The position numbers were made by a program, and so were the translations under genes. The notes beneath the pieces were generated by a model, which saw only the letters and a program-made list of their open reading frames with translations, was not told where the DNA came from and made no database searches. DNA of 64,000 bases from the NCBI GenBank assembly GCA_030068145.1, contig JAPJBO010000295.1, positions 62,001-126,000 on the forward strand. The letters are read 5' to 3'. This document shows positions 50,401 through 60,752 of the stretch, piece by piece. Positions within the stretch are counted from its first letter, which is position 1. Each line of letters opens with the position of its first letter. The DNA comes from Diplonema papillatum. Taxonomy: Eukaryota; Euglenozoa; Diplonemea; Diplonemida; Diplonemidae.

Positions 50401-51967
50401 GTGAAGTAATTAGCCTCATTTTCCCATCTTCCCCACCCCCCCGGGCACCCCCCACCCACTCCACCCCCAGGCCGCAAGACACCAGTCTAAACAGAAAGAA
50501 AGCCAAACCTCCAAAAACTCAAGAGCCGTGAGGCTAGAGACGCCCTTGCGGGCAGTCAACATCACAACAAACCTTCAGATTATTTAGGAAAACAAGTAAA
50601 AAAAAAAAATTCCTCTATTGGGACGTCCAATCCGATTGCACGACGTAGTGCGACGCGAGCAACATCCTCCCCTTCCCAGCCTCAAAAGGTCAACCGGAGG
50701 CTCTAACACCACGGTCCTTAAAGCCTCAAAATTACAAAAGGAATGCACGTGGTTCCGCCCTTCTTTGTTGGACAATCTTTTGAGAAAGTAGTCCCCTTTG
50801 AAAGTCTCATGTAAATTCGTCTGTTCCAACGGTTTCATGGAGATTTCGCGAGACCGGACCGGAAAATACGAAGCTTCGAGCGAGAATGCGAGAGAATATC
50901 TGTCGCACCACGAAGCGCAGGAGTGTAGCTAGGTCTGGGGGTTGGGCGGAAACCTCGGGTGCGAATTGGGGCCGTTTGGCTCTGTGCGCCCCTGAGAGAT
51001 TGCCAACCTAAAGAAAGCAAGCTACAGCCTGAAGGAAGGGGGAGAAAGAACAAAAAAGGACTCACCGATTGGTATCCTCCCAAGCCTCTAAAAATGGCCG
51101 CCACCCCCAGTGTAAACGTCTCTTGGTTGGAATTGTGTTGAGCGTCAAGCACGGCTTGTCATGTTCTGATGCTCTTTGTCTGAAAGAATTGGCAGTCACT
51201 TGGCCAGAAAGCAGTGCCAATCCGATTACCGCCACTTCGAACCCATCCAACATCCCGGTTCAAATCAATGCCTAATGGTGTTTATTCGGACCCCCCCGGG
51301 TAGGGTGACTAAAACTAGGGTTTGAGTTAGGGTTGGTTTCCCGGGTTCGGGTTAAAACTGATATTGGTAAAGGGATCTAAAAAATGGGATACACCCCGTC
51401 GCTTGCACTTCACTTCACGGCACTGCTCCGGTGCACTAAAGAGCTGGTGGATCTGACGGCAAAAAACCAAAACCGGAAATAGAGCTGTGACAGAAAATCC
51501 TAGCTTACCCCCTGTTGTTGAGACCCTGCCCGGGAAGAAACTGCACGTTGCCACGCCGACCAAGCATCACACAGCAGCCGGTGGTGTTCGTTTTACGAAC
51601 TGACTGAATTGGACCCGGATGGCCCGGCCCGCAACTGAACATCATTTCTCTGTTGTCGTTGACCAGCCACCTCCTCTCCCCATGGCCGCGTCGCGGCGGG
51701 GAAATGATCTGAAGCTTTGAACACATAACATCTCCGTTGACCGCGAGAAAGAAACAATACCCGCCCCTCCCCCGAACTGCATAGTAAAAGGAAGAACACA
51801 ACCCCACTGCAAAGAAAGACCGCCGTAGAGCACCCCGCTGAGCGAAGATTGGCGGTGCCCTACAGAACCGTTCTTTTTTGCAAGGAGGACAAGGAATTCA
51901 AGCGAACCTTAATTCTTCAAGAAGAGCTGTTTTTTTTTTTTTTTGTTTGAAAGCTCTTTTCTTTTTG
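47463..51967. other. Long intergenic stretch, nothing firm
   Basis: No confident gene in 4.5 kb. A 98-codon frame at 49000-49296 is lysine-rich with no motif. Degenerate TTAGGG-like stretches occur near 51300-51355 (ACTAGGGTTTGAGTTAGGGT). A run of A near 50600 and C-rich tracts are the only other landmarks. Confidence 0.5.
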
Positions 51968-52172
51968 TATAAGCAGTGGTTAAAGCACCTGCGTTGTAGG
52001 AAATACTTGAAGAGGCTGTGCTGGAGCCCACACGAACCACAGGCACAACTGGGTTTGGTGGCGGGCGTAAGCGTTCGTCAAAAAAGACCTATTCTGTAGT
52101 TGTGTATTGTTTCTCCCCCCTCGGGCCTCCTTCGAAGTAGGCACACGAGGCCGGTCCTCGAGTAATTCTTTG
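51968..52172 (+). repeat. Dispersed repeat family B, copy 5
   Basis: GCACCTGCGTTGTAGGAAAT, GAGCCCACACGAACCACAGG, GGCGGGCGTAAGCGTTCGTC, TGTAGTTGTGTATTGTTTCT and CCTCGAGTAATTC. It has a deletion in the first third. Confidence 0.88.
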
Positions 52173-52387
52173 TGGAGGGGGGCCTATTTTCTCTTCGGGC
52201 GTGCAGCGGCCGCAGATCCGGATCCCCGCTGCGCTGCTGGGTGGGCAGGGCAGCGACCCGTCCACGAACGCAGCACAGGCGGGGGGGGTCGACCCGCTGG
52301 TCCCATCATAGTGTATACTCCCCCCTCCTCTACACTGAGCTAAGATCCTCCCCCGTGAATATGCCCGCCGATGTTGTATCCGGTTGT

Positions 52388-52677
52388 ACCTACCCCGGGT
52401 TAGTGTCGCCTTTTCGCGCAATGGACAAGCGACACGGGAAGACGGTTCTCTATAGGGTTCCGTATTTTCATGAAGAAGCATCAAGTAAGTGGCACCAAGA
52501 AGCATTCAGATTCTCTCTGCACACAGCTGCAGAAAGCACGAGATGACGTAGCCGCGGGATCAGTCACACACCATTCCCGCACCTTGGTCCCACCCCGTGT
52601 TAGTGTCGCCTTTTCTGAAAAGGTGCCTTTAGGTAGGGGCGCCACTAACACCTGGGGGGAACCCCCGGGGGGGTAGG
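52388..52677. repeat. Inverted-repeat element, about 290 bp
   Basis: ACCTACCCCGGGTTAGTGTC followed by GCC at the left end is matched in inverted form at the right end (GGCGCCACTAACACCTGG to GGGGTAGGT), with a G/C-run insertion. A third copy of the inner motif (GTGTTAGTGTCGCCTTTTC) near 52601 pairs with the right arm as a shorter hairpin. No target duplication was seen. Confidence 0.6.
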
Positions 52678-55121
52678 TACATAAAGAAACGAACATTCTG
52701 TACAGGGAATCCGTAATTCTCTCTCGCGCGGCCCTGAAAACCGTTGTCGCGGATGAGGGAAGCTGGCATTCTTTTGACCCCGACTTCCAAACCCGGCACT
52801 CTCACGGGGGCTGGGAAAAATAGCTGAACCACGAGCGACCGTCGAACTGGACTGCTCGATGGCTTCCGAACGAACGAACGTTCGCCCGCAAAGGGGAAGA
52901 GGCTCCGGCAGCTAGCAGTCTATCCTTGCTGTAGAATCCATGCTTGTCTCAGGTTCAAGCCCAGTTGCTTTTTGTGCAATGTGAAACTCAGAGGCTCTGG
53001 TCACTCCTTCCCTCGCTGTTTTCTCCCGTCCCCCTGTTTTTTTTTTTTTTTTTGCACTTGTGGAAAGTCGGCAAATACTGCCGACACGTCACTGCTGTTG
53101 CGGGGGCTCGGATCGGCGCCGCACAGTCACTCGTATATTTGTAAGGTTGCTCCGTGTTCCAGGCTTGATCCTGAACTAGAACGACGCATACCGCTTTGTA
53201 CTTCTGAATAAAGAACATCCATCCCCTATTCGAAAAACAAAAAGGACTGTCCATCAACCTCGTTGTCGGCAACACAAAGAGAACAGGTCGAATCCATCAA
53301 TCTGTATACTCGCCACGTGGCAGTCGGAAACACATAGAACAGGCCTTCGTCCTGGAGTTCGAGCTCACTTTCTGTTTAAGCCGAAAGGGCAAAGAACGAC
53401 AGAACGCAGGCGACTCAAAAAGCAAGGAAGCAGATATTCCTGCCCCACCCACAGGAGCAATTCAACGCATGCAGAATCCTCCGAAGGGGAACCCCGCTTT
53501 TCCAGCGCAACAACCAACCGAGACATCTCCCGCTCTCGCAGAGTGCCTTCGAAGGAAAGCATCGCCCAGCAGCGTGCCGGGGGGGAGCATTCACGGAACA
53601 ATGGCTGCGCATGCATGAGTTTGACGAAGCCAACGAAAGAAATGCCGCTGGCGGAACCCGCACTGCCATTTTTCGTCCATCGACGATCGTTGACGCTGAC
53701 TGCTCAGGGCCGGCCCCAACTCCGGAAATGTTTTTTTTATGCCCGCCGCAGGCCCCAACGCTTGAACAGCGTACAATCTCGCTGACGTGCCTCATTTGCT
53801 CCCGGGACCCTTTTTCGGGGGTACAGCAAGAGGCACGCGAAACACTTCCTTTTCAGAAAAAGAACCCATTTTGCAGGAGGCGGCCGGAGACGTTCAAAAT
53901 CCCGGAGTTTTCAAAGCGAAGTCTCACTCTGAAAAGGAAAGTGCCATCGAAGGCCGAAGGCGTCGGCAAAAAAAGGAGACACCGAAAATGGCGTCCATCA
54001 TCAACCCAGTTCGGCATTTCTGTTTCTTCTTCCATGGTAGATCGCCGGCAGCACTTAGAACAACGCAGTCTAAAAGCTGAATCAGAGCCCGCAGCGGGCA
54101 CCTAAAAATTCCATGGTTACGATGAGAGATTTGACATCTTCTTGCGTACTGGCATCTGTTGCCGGAGTGGTACCGCGGCCCCTGAAGCCGTGGGGGGGGG
54201 GGGGGCAAATCTTAGGACGCGGCTCAGGAAGAATTCCGAAAGTACGGCGATTGCGGAAACCCCTGCCCGCTCTTCATTTTTTGTCGTAAATAGCCTTGTT
54301 TGTTAGAAGATTAAGTGGTGTGATCCACTCTTTTGGCACAAACCCTGCAAACTTGAAACTGATCCCACCAGTAAAACCTTTTGAGTAGTACGACCTGCAA
54401 ACGTGGGCTTCTCTCCCTCAAAACATTCCTTGCTATTTGCTCTCGCTTGAGAGAGACCAAGTCAATGAAATAAACGCTAAAACAAGCGCGGTTCAATAAG
54501 CTGCCGGCGAGACTCTATCAGATAGGAGTGCCCACTTCTTCCTTTCCACCCTTTCCTTCACTTCTTTTTCAACACGACTCCATCGCGTTTTAGTGCAAGG
54601 GAACCCTCAGGAGCACTTCCGCTCAGTTGACTCAGTTCGTGCCTCCTCGACTACGAAGCTACCTAAAAATGAACGGTTTTACTGTTAGTTCCAAGATGCG
54701 CAGAATGCAGGTCTTCTACCAGGAGTAGACACCTTGGTGCGAAAATCACCACTCGCCGCCGTATCTGAGATTCTGCGTGGGCAGAGTGAGTGACCAGGCA
54801 ATTTAGCAGGCAGTTTCAGAGCGCGTCTTTTATTTTGAGAGTGAAAGGGGCCGCCTGTGCGAAACGGTCGGCTGGCGGAGTGCTCTTGTTTTGTGGCGCT
54901 TCGACTTCAGAGCTTGCTTTGGGTAGTCTCGGCCCTCTTTTTGTTTCTCCCCGCTTTGCATCGCGCCGGCTGGTGCATTTGCCGCCGGTGTACCTCTCCT
55001 GCCCCATCCCCTTATCCTGATCATACTTGAAGCGCATTTCATGCGCGCGGGAAGAAGTGCCACTTTAAACCGGATGGGGAGGAATGACGCGTGCGCTGGC
55101 CGCAGTACCCTTTTTCTTCTT
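52678..55121. other. Intergenic stretch, nothing firm
   Basis: No gene recognised. It holds a third copy of the CATCAACC..TTG.CGGCAACACA motif near 53248, a motif F copy near 53885, homopolymer T near 53040 and a run of G near 54190. Confidence 0.5.
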
Positions 55122-55440
55122 CTTGAAAGTATGCTAATACTGTAGGGAATAATTGACTAGACCTCTTGTGCGCCGGGGGCACCAAAAAGAATCCACAAAG
55201 AAACGTGGAATGGAACGATTTGTGGCGTATCTTTCCATTGCCGCTCTCGGAGGCCAAACCATGTCATCTATATCGGGTAAAAAATTGACCCAAGGTGTCA
55301 GTGATTATGCCCATGTCGACCCTGTCGCAGAAAACCCGAAATCAATCTGGAGGTGCCCCGTCGAATAGGGTTAATAACTGTTTTCAATTGCAGTGTTTTG
55401 TCAAGAGCTGCGACTCAACTATTCCCCGGCTCCTTCGATG
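55122..55440 (+). repeat. Dispersed repeat family G, copy 2
   Basis: TATGCTAATACTGTAGGGAA and GACCTCTTG at the left, and TTTTGTCAAGAGCTGCGACT with CAACTATTC at the right, match 43247-43445. The middle has a different sequence, so only the ends are conserved. Confidence 0.7.
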
Positions 55441-56242
55441 TTACTTTCTCTCTCTCTCTCTCTCTTTCCGCATTCCCCGCGTTTTTCTGATCTTCTTGTT
55501 ATGCTTTCTTTGCCTGTTCCTCGCATATGGACACCACACCATCACCGCAGCTCCCTCAGTTGTTGCTCCATCCCCCAGAGTAGAGGCGGTCACGGGCCAT
55601 CTTGAAGACCACTCTCGCCCGGTTATCGTCGGAAGAGCGAACACAAGCGGCGGACTGTATAAGAGAAATGGCATTCGAAAAAAAAATGCGGCGCTTCATG
55701 GGAGTGAAGATCGTATGCTGCCATCGAACCTGCGTTTGTTAGGCACAAAAAAGCAGCCGAGATGTGTTCTTCCAATGAACATGAAACCTGGGTGACCGAT
55801 GCATCTTTTCTGTCCGGGCTTGACACGGCCATCTCTCCTGGTACTTTGTCCGCGAGTCTTTCCTTTTTCTTTTCCTTCTTTGCACAAACCACCTGCTCTG
55901 TTGCAAATACTACAGTTTGCGTCGGGAACTGGAAGCCAAGTGCACGGCCGGCAGAATCCGAAAATTGTTCGGGTGTGTCGTGAAGAACCCACCAACGGCG
56001 GACGAAAAAACTTTGAGGGCTCCCTGTGGATTCTGCTCGACTCGTTCCATGACAAAAACGAGCACGCCGCATTGTCCTGCTTCTGGGCTCCATACCTGTC
56101 GTAGAACGCGGAGTACTTTCAGCAGCGCCAAAAAGTCCTCTCCCACCACCTCCCATAACAAGCCCCCACCCCTCCCACACCCTTCTTCCTCTCATGCCCG
56201 AGTCGCCCACTGTCTTGCATTGTTGTTTTTTTTTGAACAAGC

Positions 56243-56305
56243 ATCTGCTTTCTAGGTAATACTCGGGGGATGCCGCCAGTCGCAAAGTCGTTAAGGAGGA
56301 AATGT
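56243..56305 (+). repeat. Dispersed repeat family B, copy 6 (head only, diverged)
   Basis: AAGCATCTGCTTTCTAGGTA followed by GATGCCGCCAGTCGCAAAG and AAGGAGGAAATGTGGC. Confidence 0.65.
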
Positions 56306-57928
56306 GGCAAACCCACGAAGATCATTGACAGTCGTTTCTATTTTATCCGTTTCCGCAGCGTGGAGCTAATCGCAGCACGAGACGCACATCAAAAGGAGGA
56401 GCATGTAGTGCTCCCCCTCTGACCTTAGTTGAGATACGCACCAGGCGGCCTTCCGAGTATTTCGCTCCTTCAGGATACACTTCCGGTTCGCTTCTGACAA
56501 GCGGCTGATTTGCCGAAATTGGCGAGTCGAATAGTCGGCACTAGGCAACAAAGACACACACACACACAGCAACGTCTACTGCTACCACCGCACATACGAT
56601 CCGCATACTAGTATATGATACCTTAAAGGAACATTACGACATTAAAACCCCGGATCCCTAAGCGAACTTACGCTCTGAGAAAAGAGCCCGCGCAACAGGT
56701 CTCACATCTAAAACACCGTCCGAAGGCAGTTTCGTCAAAGCCTGCAACTCCCCCTGTTCGCATGTGGCCGTCTAAGATCCGACAATTCCAAGACGGGTTG
56801 CAAGCCGTCCGCCGGAAGTGTTCCTGTTGGGGTCCAGTCTTTGTGCCGGGGGCGGCTGAAATAGTCCTCGGAGATGGTCCCCGTACTATTTTTGCCTGTT
56901 TCCCTTTCTCTTTCTCTCTTTTTGTTGTTGTCCCACCCCTCTTTCTTCTTTTTCTTCTTCTTTTCCACCAGTCAGGCATGGCGACGTACCACTTTCTCCT
57001 TTTCGCATGCCGTCCTAACCTCGAGTTCAGTTTTTCGTGGCCATTTCGCTTTCTCTCTCTCTTGTAAAGGTCAGCGCAATAGCGATGGCTATGAGAACAC
57101 ATACGAGGGAATGCGAAGATGCAGGAGCAGAAGGATCTCATTAGACCATTCAAGCGCGTCTTTAGTTACGAGGCGAGGCATTTGGCGAATTGAAGATTCA
57201 TAGCTTCTCCCGGAATGTGTGAGGCTGCACGGGGTTCTGCCCCCCTACTTCATTTCTCCGCGTCGCTCAGTCCATGTCGAAGGTTTCCGCGCAGGCAACG
57301 TTCACTGGGTAGCAACCCGCTCGTTTCCCTCGACCCCTCGTGTGTTATTGCTATCATACCGGGCTCGGTGGTGCCTCCCCTCGCGTTCTTTGTGCGCGTT
57401 GTCCTGCTTTCGCTCGCAACCATTTTCCGGGGTACTGCGCACGACCGTTCACCGCGAGGACACTGTCACCCCGGGCGATGTACGATGTAAAAAAACGCAT
57501 GGCTTGTTCGGCCGAGTCTGTACGGTCTCGGCAAGAATGCAACAAATCTGTTCTGTGACGACGCAGATGGCGTCGCCGGCGACTCCGAAGCGACAAGATC
57601 AGGATCGACTGCCACCACGACAGCCAGGAGGGGCAGCAGTAGCTTGAACGGAACGGGAGGGCGTGCCTTCGCGAAGAGAATCAAACGGGTCCTCAACACA
57701 CGTACGTACACATACGCATACACATACATTCATTCACAGGGAAACAAGAAAACGAAAAGCAAACTTCTCGTCCCTTATTGAAAAAGTCGACGGTCACACA
57801 TTGTTACACACACACATACCAACACACGCACCCACCCACAAAAAGCGAACCGCAAATTCTTGCCTCTGCCCCTTTCCCTTGGGAAAGTACAACGGGCACC
57901 ATCACACGAACACGGTTTCCGGCGGGTC
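56306..57928. other. Upstream region of the polyQ gene, nothing recognised
   Basis: No gene is supported. A motif F copy lies near 56645 (CCCCGGATCCCTAAGCGAAC). CA-rich stretches occur near 57700-57840, just before the next gene, where a 5' leader would lie. Confidence 0.5.
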
Positions 57929-59743
57929 ATGCCCCCCTCGGGACATGTTGACGACGGTCCCGGGTCGCCAGTGAAGAAAAAAGGCCTGTTTTCAAGGGCA
58001 AAGTCATCTCTCCGCAACAAGCCGCCGAACCACCAGCAGCAGCAGCAGCAAGAAGGGTCTTCTCCGTACGCCGACGATCCGTTGGACCTCACGGCTTTGC
58101 AAGGGCAGCAGGTGAACGTGTCGTTTTCGCGGCCGGCGACCGGACAGGCCAACCTGAACTCGATCGTGCAAAAGCAAGCGTTCGAGCGGCACGCGGCGAG
58201 GCGGGACTCTCTGTCCGATAAAAATTACGGGCCTCCTCCTTCCGACCGCCGAAGGCAGCGCAACGATTCGCACTCGGAATCCATGCTGGCACCCAGCAGC
58301 GTCAACTCTCTGAACAACAGCTATTCCGAAGACCCGATGAACAGCACAGGCGACTACAAGCCGGACGAGTCCGACGGCACCGCAGACGACATCGAAGACA
58401 ACGACGTCCAAGCGCAGGGGAAGGACGCGAAGTCGGCGGTGAAAACCGCGTTCCAGTCCGTGTTCGGCCGGAAAAAGAAGCCGAAGGACAAGTCGAAGCC
58501 CGAGAAGCCGCTCGACGACCCCCCCGCCGAGCCGAGCCCCCCCCCGCTGCAGAAGGCCCCGCCCGCGTCGAATTCTCCGACGAACTCGAACACGTCCGGC
58601 CCGGGGCCGGCCGACGCGGAGCCGCCCGCGGAGATGTCCGACCAGGCTGCGTGGGAGGCGAAGAAGAAGAAGAGGAAGAGCCTGCTCGAGTGGCTCCCGG
58701 CGTCTCCGTTCTCGCCGGCCTCGCCTTCGTCGACCGCGTCGTCGTCCTTCGCGAAGAAGGCGGCGCAGGACGCCGACCAGCCGTTCTCCCCGCCTTCGCA
58801 CCTGCAGCCCCTCCCGCAGCAACACGACGAACCGCCGGCCGACCAGCAGCACCCGCCCCACCAGCACGACGAACGGCAGCCGCCGCAGCAGCCGGAGGCG
58901 CCGCGGCAGCAAACCGGCGGGCAAGCGAAAGCCGGCGAACCGCCCGCTTCGCAGGCGAAGACGAAGCTGAGCCACAAGGACAAGGAGCTGCGCAAGTACG
59001 GCGACAGACTCGGCGAGATCATGGCGAAGAAGGCCGGCAGCACGGTCCTGCAGTGCGAGTTCGAGAACGCGGAGTTCGACGGGCTGCTGAAGCTGTGCGA
59101 CGGGAAGGTCACCGCCGTCAAGCAAAAGGACCTGACAGACGACGACGACCCGTATCTCGCCGACGTCTACGACTGCTCCGACGTCAGCGACCCGGGCGCG
59201 CGGCGGAAAACGCTGCAGAGGGAAGCCGGCAAGAAGCAGGCGGACGCCGCTTCCAACAGCTCGGCCACCTCGTCGCCGCAAGGGCTGTCGTCCAGCTCGT
59301 CCGCATCGAGGAGGGCCGAAGTCTCCGTTTCCTCCGTCGTGGTCTCGACCGCCAAGAAGACGGTCTCCCACGGCGTCGTCACCAGCGAGCGGAACGCGGC
59401 CGCCGCCGCGAGCAAGAGCCGCCCGACGCGGCCCCAGCCGCAGCCGCAGCTCCAACAAAAACAACAACAACAACAGCCCCAGCTGCAGCAGCAGCAGCAG
59501 CAGCAGCAGCAGCCCCGCCCGCCGGCGCTTCCCTTTTCGGACCTGATCCACCAGTTCGGGGCTGGGAAGGCCGCCGGGCCGCCTCTGGCGGACGCCCGAA
59601 AGCGGTACTCCTGCGGCGCCGACGCGGGCGCGCGCCCGAGCGGAGCCAGGCCGCGCGTGCAGAGCCTGCTCAACCCACCGCCGCCTCCGGTTCTCCCCTT
59701 CGCCGACCTCATCCAGCAAGTCGGCTTCGTGGACGAGATCTGA
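57929..59743 (+). CDS. Low-complexity polyQ protein, 604 aa, unknown role
   Basis: The first in-frame ATG gives MPPSGHVDDGPGSPVKKKGL. Most of the protein is predicted to be disordered: a basic N-terminus, an early glutamine run, Pro/Gln/His-rich stretches around the middle, and long glutamine tracts near residue 510. A more ordered patch (DKELRKYGDRLGEIMAKKAG, then VLQCEFENAEFDGLLKLCDG) lies at about 350-410. Two near-identical short motifs, LPFSDLIHQFG and LPFADLIQQVG, occur near the C-terminus about 60 residues apart, the second almost at the end. They look like a repeated binding motif. No enzyme domain is seen. A role as a scaffold or in RNA granules would suit the composition but is unproven. 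Third positions are strongly GC-rich and no intron is needed. Confidence 0.78.
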   Translation: MPPSGHVDDGPGSPVKKKGLFSRAKSSLRNKPPNHQQQQQQEGSSPYADDPLDLTALQGQQVNVSFSRPATGQANLNSIVQKQAFERHAARRDSLSDKNYGPPPSDRRRQRNDSHSESMLAPSSVNSLNNSYSEDPMNSTGDYKPDESDGTADDIEDNDVQAQGKDAKSAVKTAFQSVFGRKKKPKDKSKPEKPLDDPPAEPSPPPLQKAPPASNSPTNSNTSGPGPADAEPPAEMSDQAAWEAKKKKRKSLLEWLPASPFSPASPSSTASSSFAKKAAQDADQPFSPPSHLQPLPQQHDEPPADQQHPPHQHDERQPPQQPEAPRQQTGGQAKAGEPPASQAKTKLSHKDKELRKYGDRLGEIMAKKAGSTVLQCEFENAEFDGLLKLCDGKVTAVKQKDLTDDDDPYLADVYDCSDVSDPGARRKTLQREAGKKQADAASNSSATSSPQGLSSSSSASRRAEVSVSSVVVSTAKKTVSHGVVTSERNAAAAASKSRPTRPQPQPQLQQKQQQQQPQLQQQQQQQQQPRPPALPFSDLIHQFGAGKAAGPPLADARKRYSCGADAGARPSGARPRVQSLLNPPPPPVLPFADLIQQVGFVDEI

Positions 59744-60493
59744 GCCCTGGCGCCCTCGCTAACAGGAGCAAGCCATCAACCTTATTGGAAAGAAGCCACC
59801 TACTTTCTACGGCTCGTCATGCTGGACACGCTGGGCAAACAGCCATTGCGGGTGCAAAGGCTGCCGAGCCCCGCCACCTCCAGCTCTGTCCCGTGCGGAC
59901 CTTGTTGAGAGTCAAGAAATAAGCGCGTGCTTCCCCGCTGCCATCTCTTCTTCTGAGGTCAATAACCGCAGAAGCGCGATTGGCGGACAAAAAGCTTTCT
60001 TCCTAAAAGCGATCGCCATGTGCGCCAAAAAAATAGAAAACGCGAACAGTTTAGAAATGTTTGGCCTTTCCTGCTAAAGGTTTATGCTTGCGTCCATGGG
60101 TCAGTCGGCCCTTGAGGCATCGAAACCGATACCAGTCTGGGGCATCCACAGAAGCAGACTGGACCCATTTCTCCGGAAGATCTTTGATTCCGCGGCGTAG
60201 TCAGCTCGCTGGCCAAGTTCTGTTCGATAGGCTGAGGGAGTCAACGGCACCCGATGTCAACCCAATTGAGCCTGTTTAGGTCCCCAAATCACGTGTTTTC
60301 GTACATCTACCTGGGCGACCGGTTGCGGTCATTGGCCGTACTCTACCACATCAACCATGACCGCACTCACTTTTGGTCATTGAACGCGGTCAAGACCTGG
60401 GCAGGCAAAGTTGCGGTCATGACCGTCAGCGGTTCACCACTTACCATACGGCTGGATTATTGTGTTTTTCTTTTTACATAGCGCCAGCTTGGA
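59744..60493. other. Intergenic stretch, nothing recognised
   Basis: The only pattern is a set of GCGGTCAT repeats near 60325-60425, including GCGGTCATGACCG, a partial palindrome. Confidence 0.5.
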
Positions 60494-60752
60494 AGGAAAT
60501 GCTCGACGAAGCTGTCGGACACAGAACCGAAGGGATCAAGTGCTGTAAGTACCGAACCACGTGTTGAACGGACGTGAGGTCGTGCGAGTCTATCCCTACA
60601 CGGCAAGACACACAAACGGCAGGGGAAAACGTCCTGAGTGAAAAAACAACACACGGTGATGTAAGTGAAGAACGAATCAGATTGTGTTAGTATTGTGTTT
60701 GCCCCTCTATCCTCCCTTCCATTCGGAGTCAAAGCAGCTACGTCGAGCATTT
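60494..60752 (+). repeat. Dispersed repeat family A, copy 3
   Basis: GGAAATGCTCGACGAAGCTG, ACCACGTGTTGAACGGACGT, GAAAACGTCCTGAGTGAAAA and AAGCAGCTACGTCGAGCATT. About as long as the copy in the ABC intron. Confidence 0.9.

Noticed and set aside
51299-51355. Interstitial telomere repeat (TAGGGT stretches)
   Set aside because: Only a few irregular TTAGGG-like units occur, and spacing and sequence are too degenerate to call a telomeric tract.
58004-59719. 571-codon minus-strand frame opposite the polyQ gene
   Set aside because: It is an antisense shadow caused by GC-rich third positions. The leucine/arginine-rich peptide has no domain logic.
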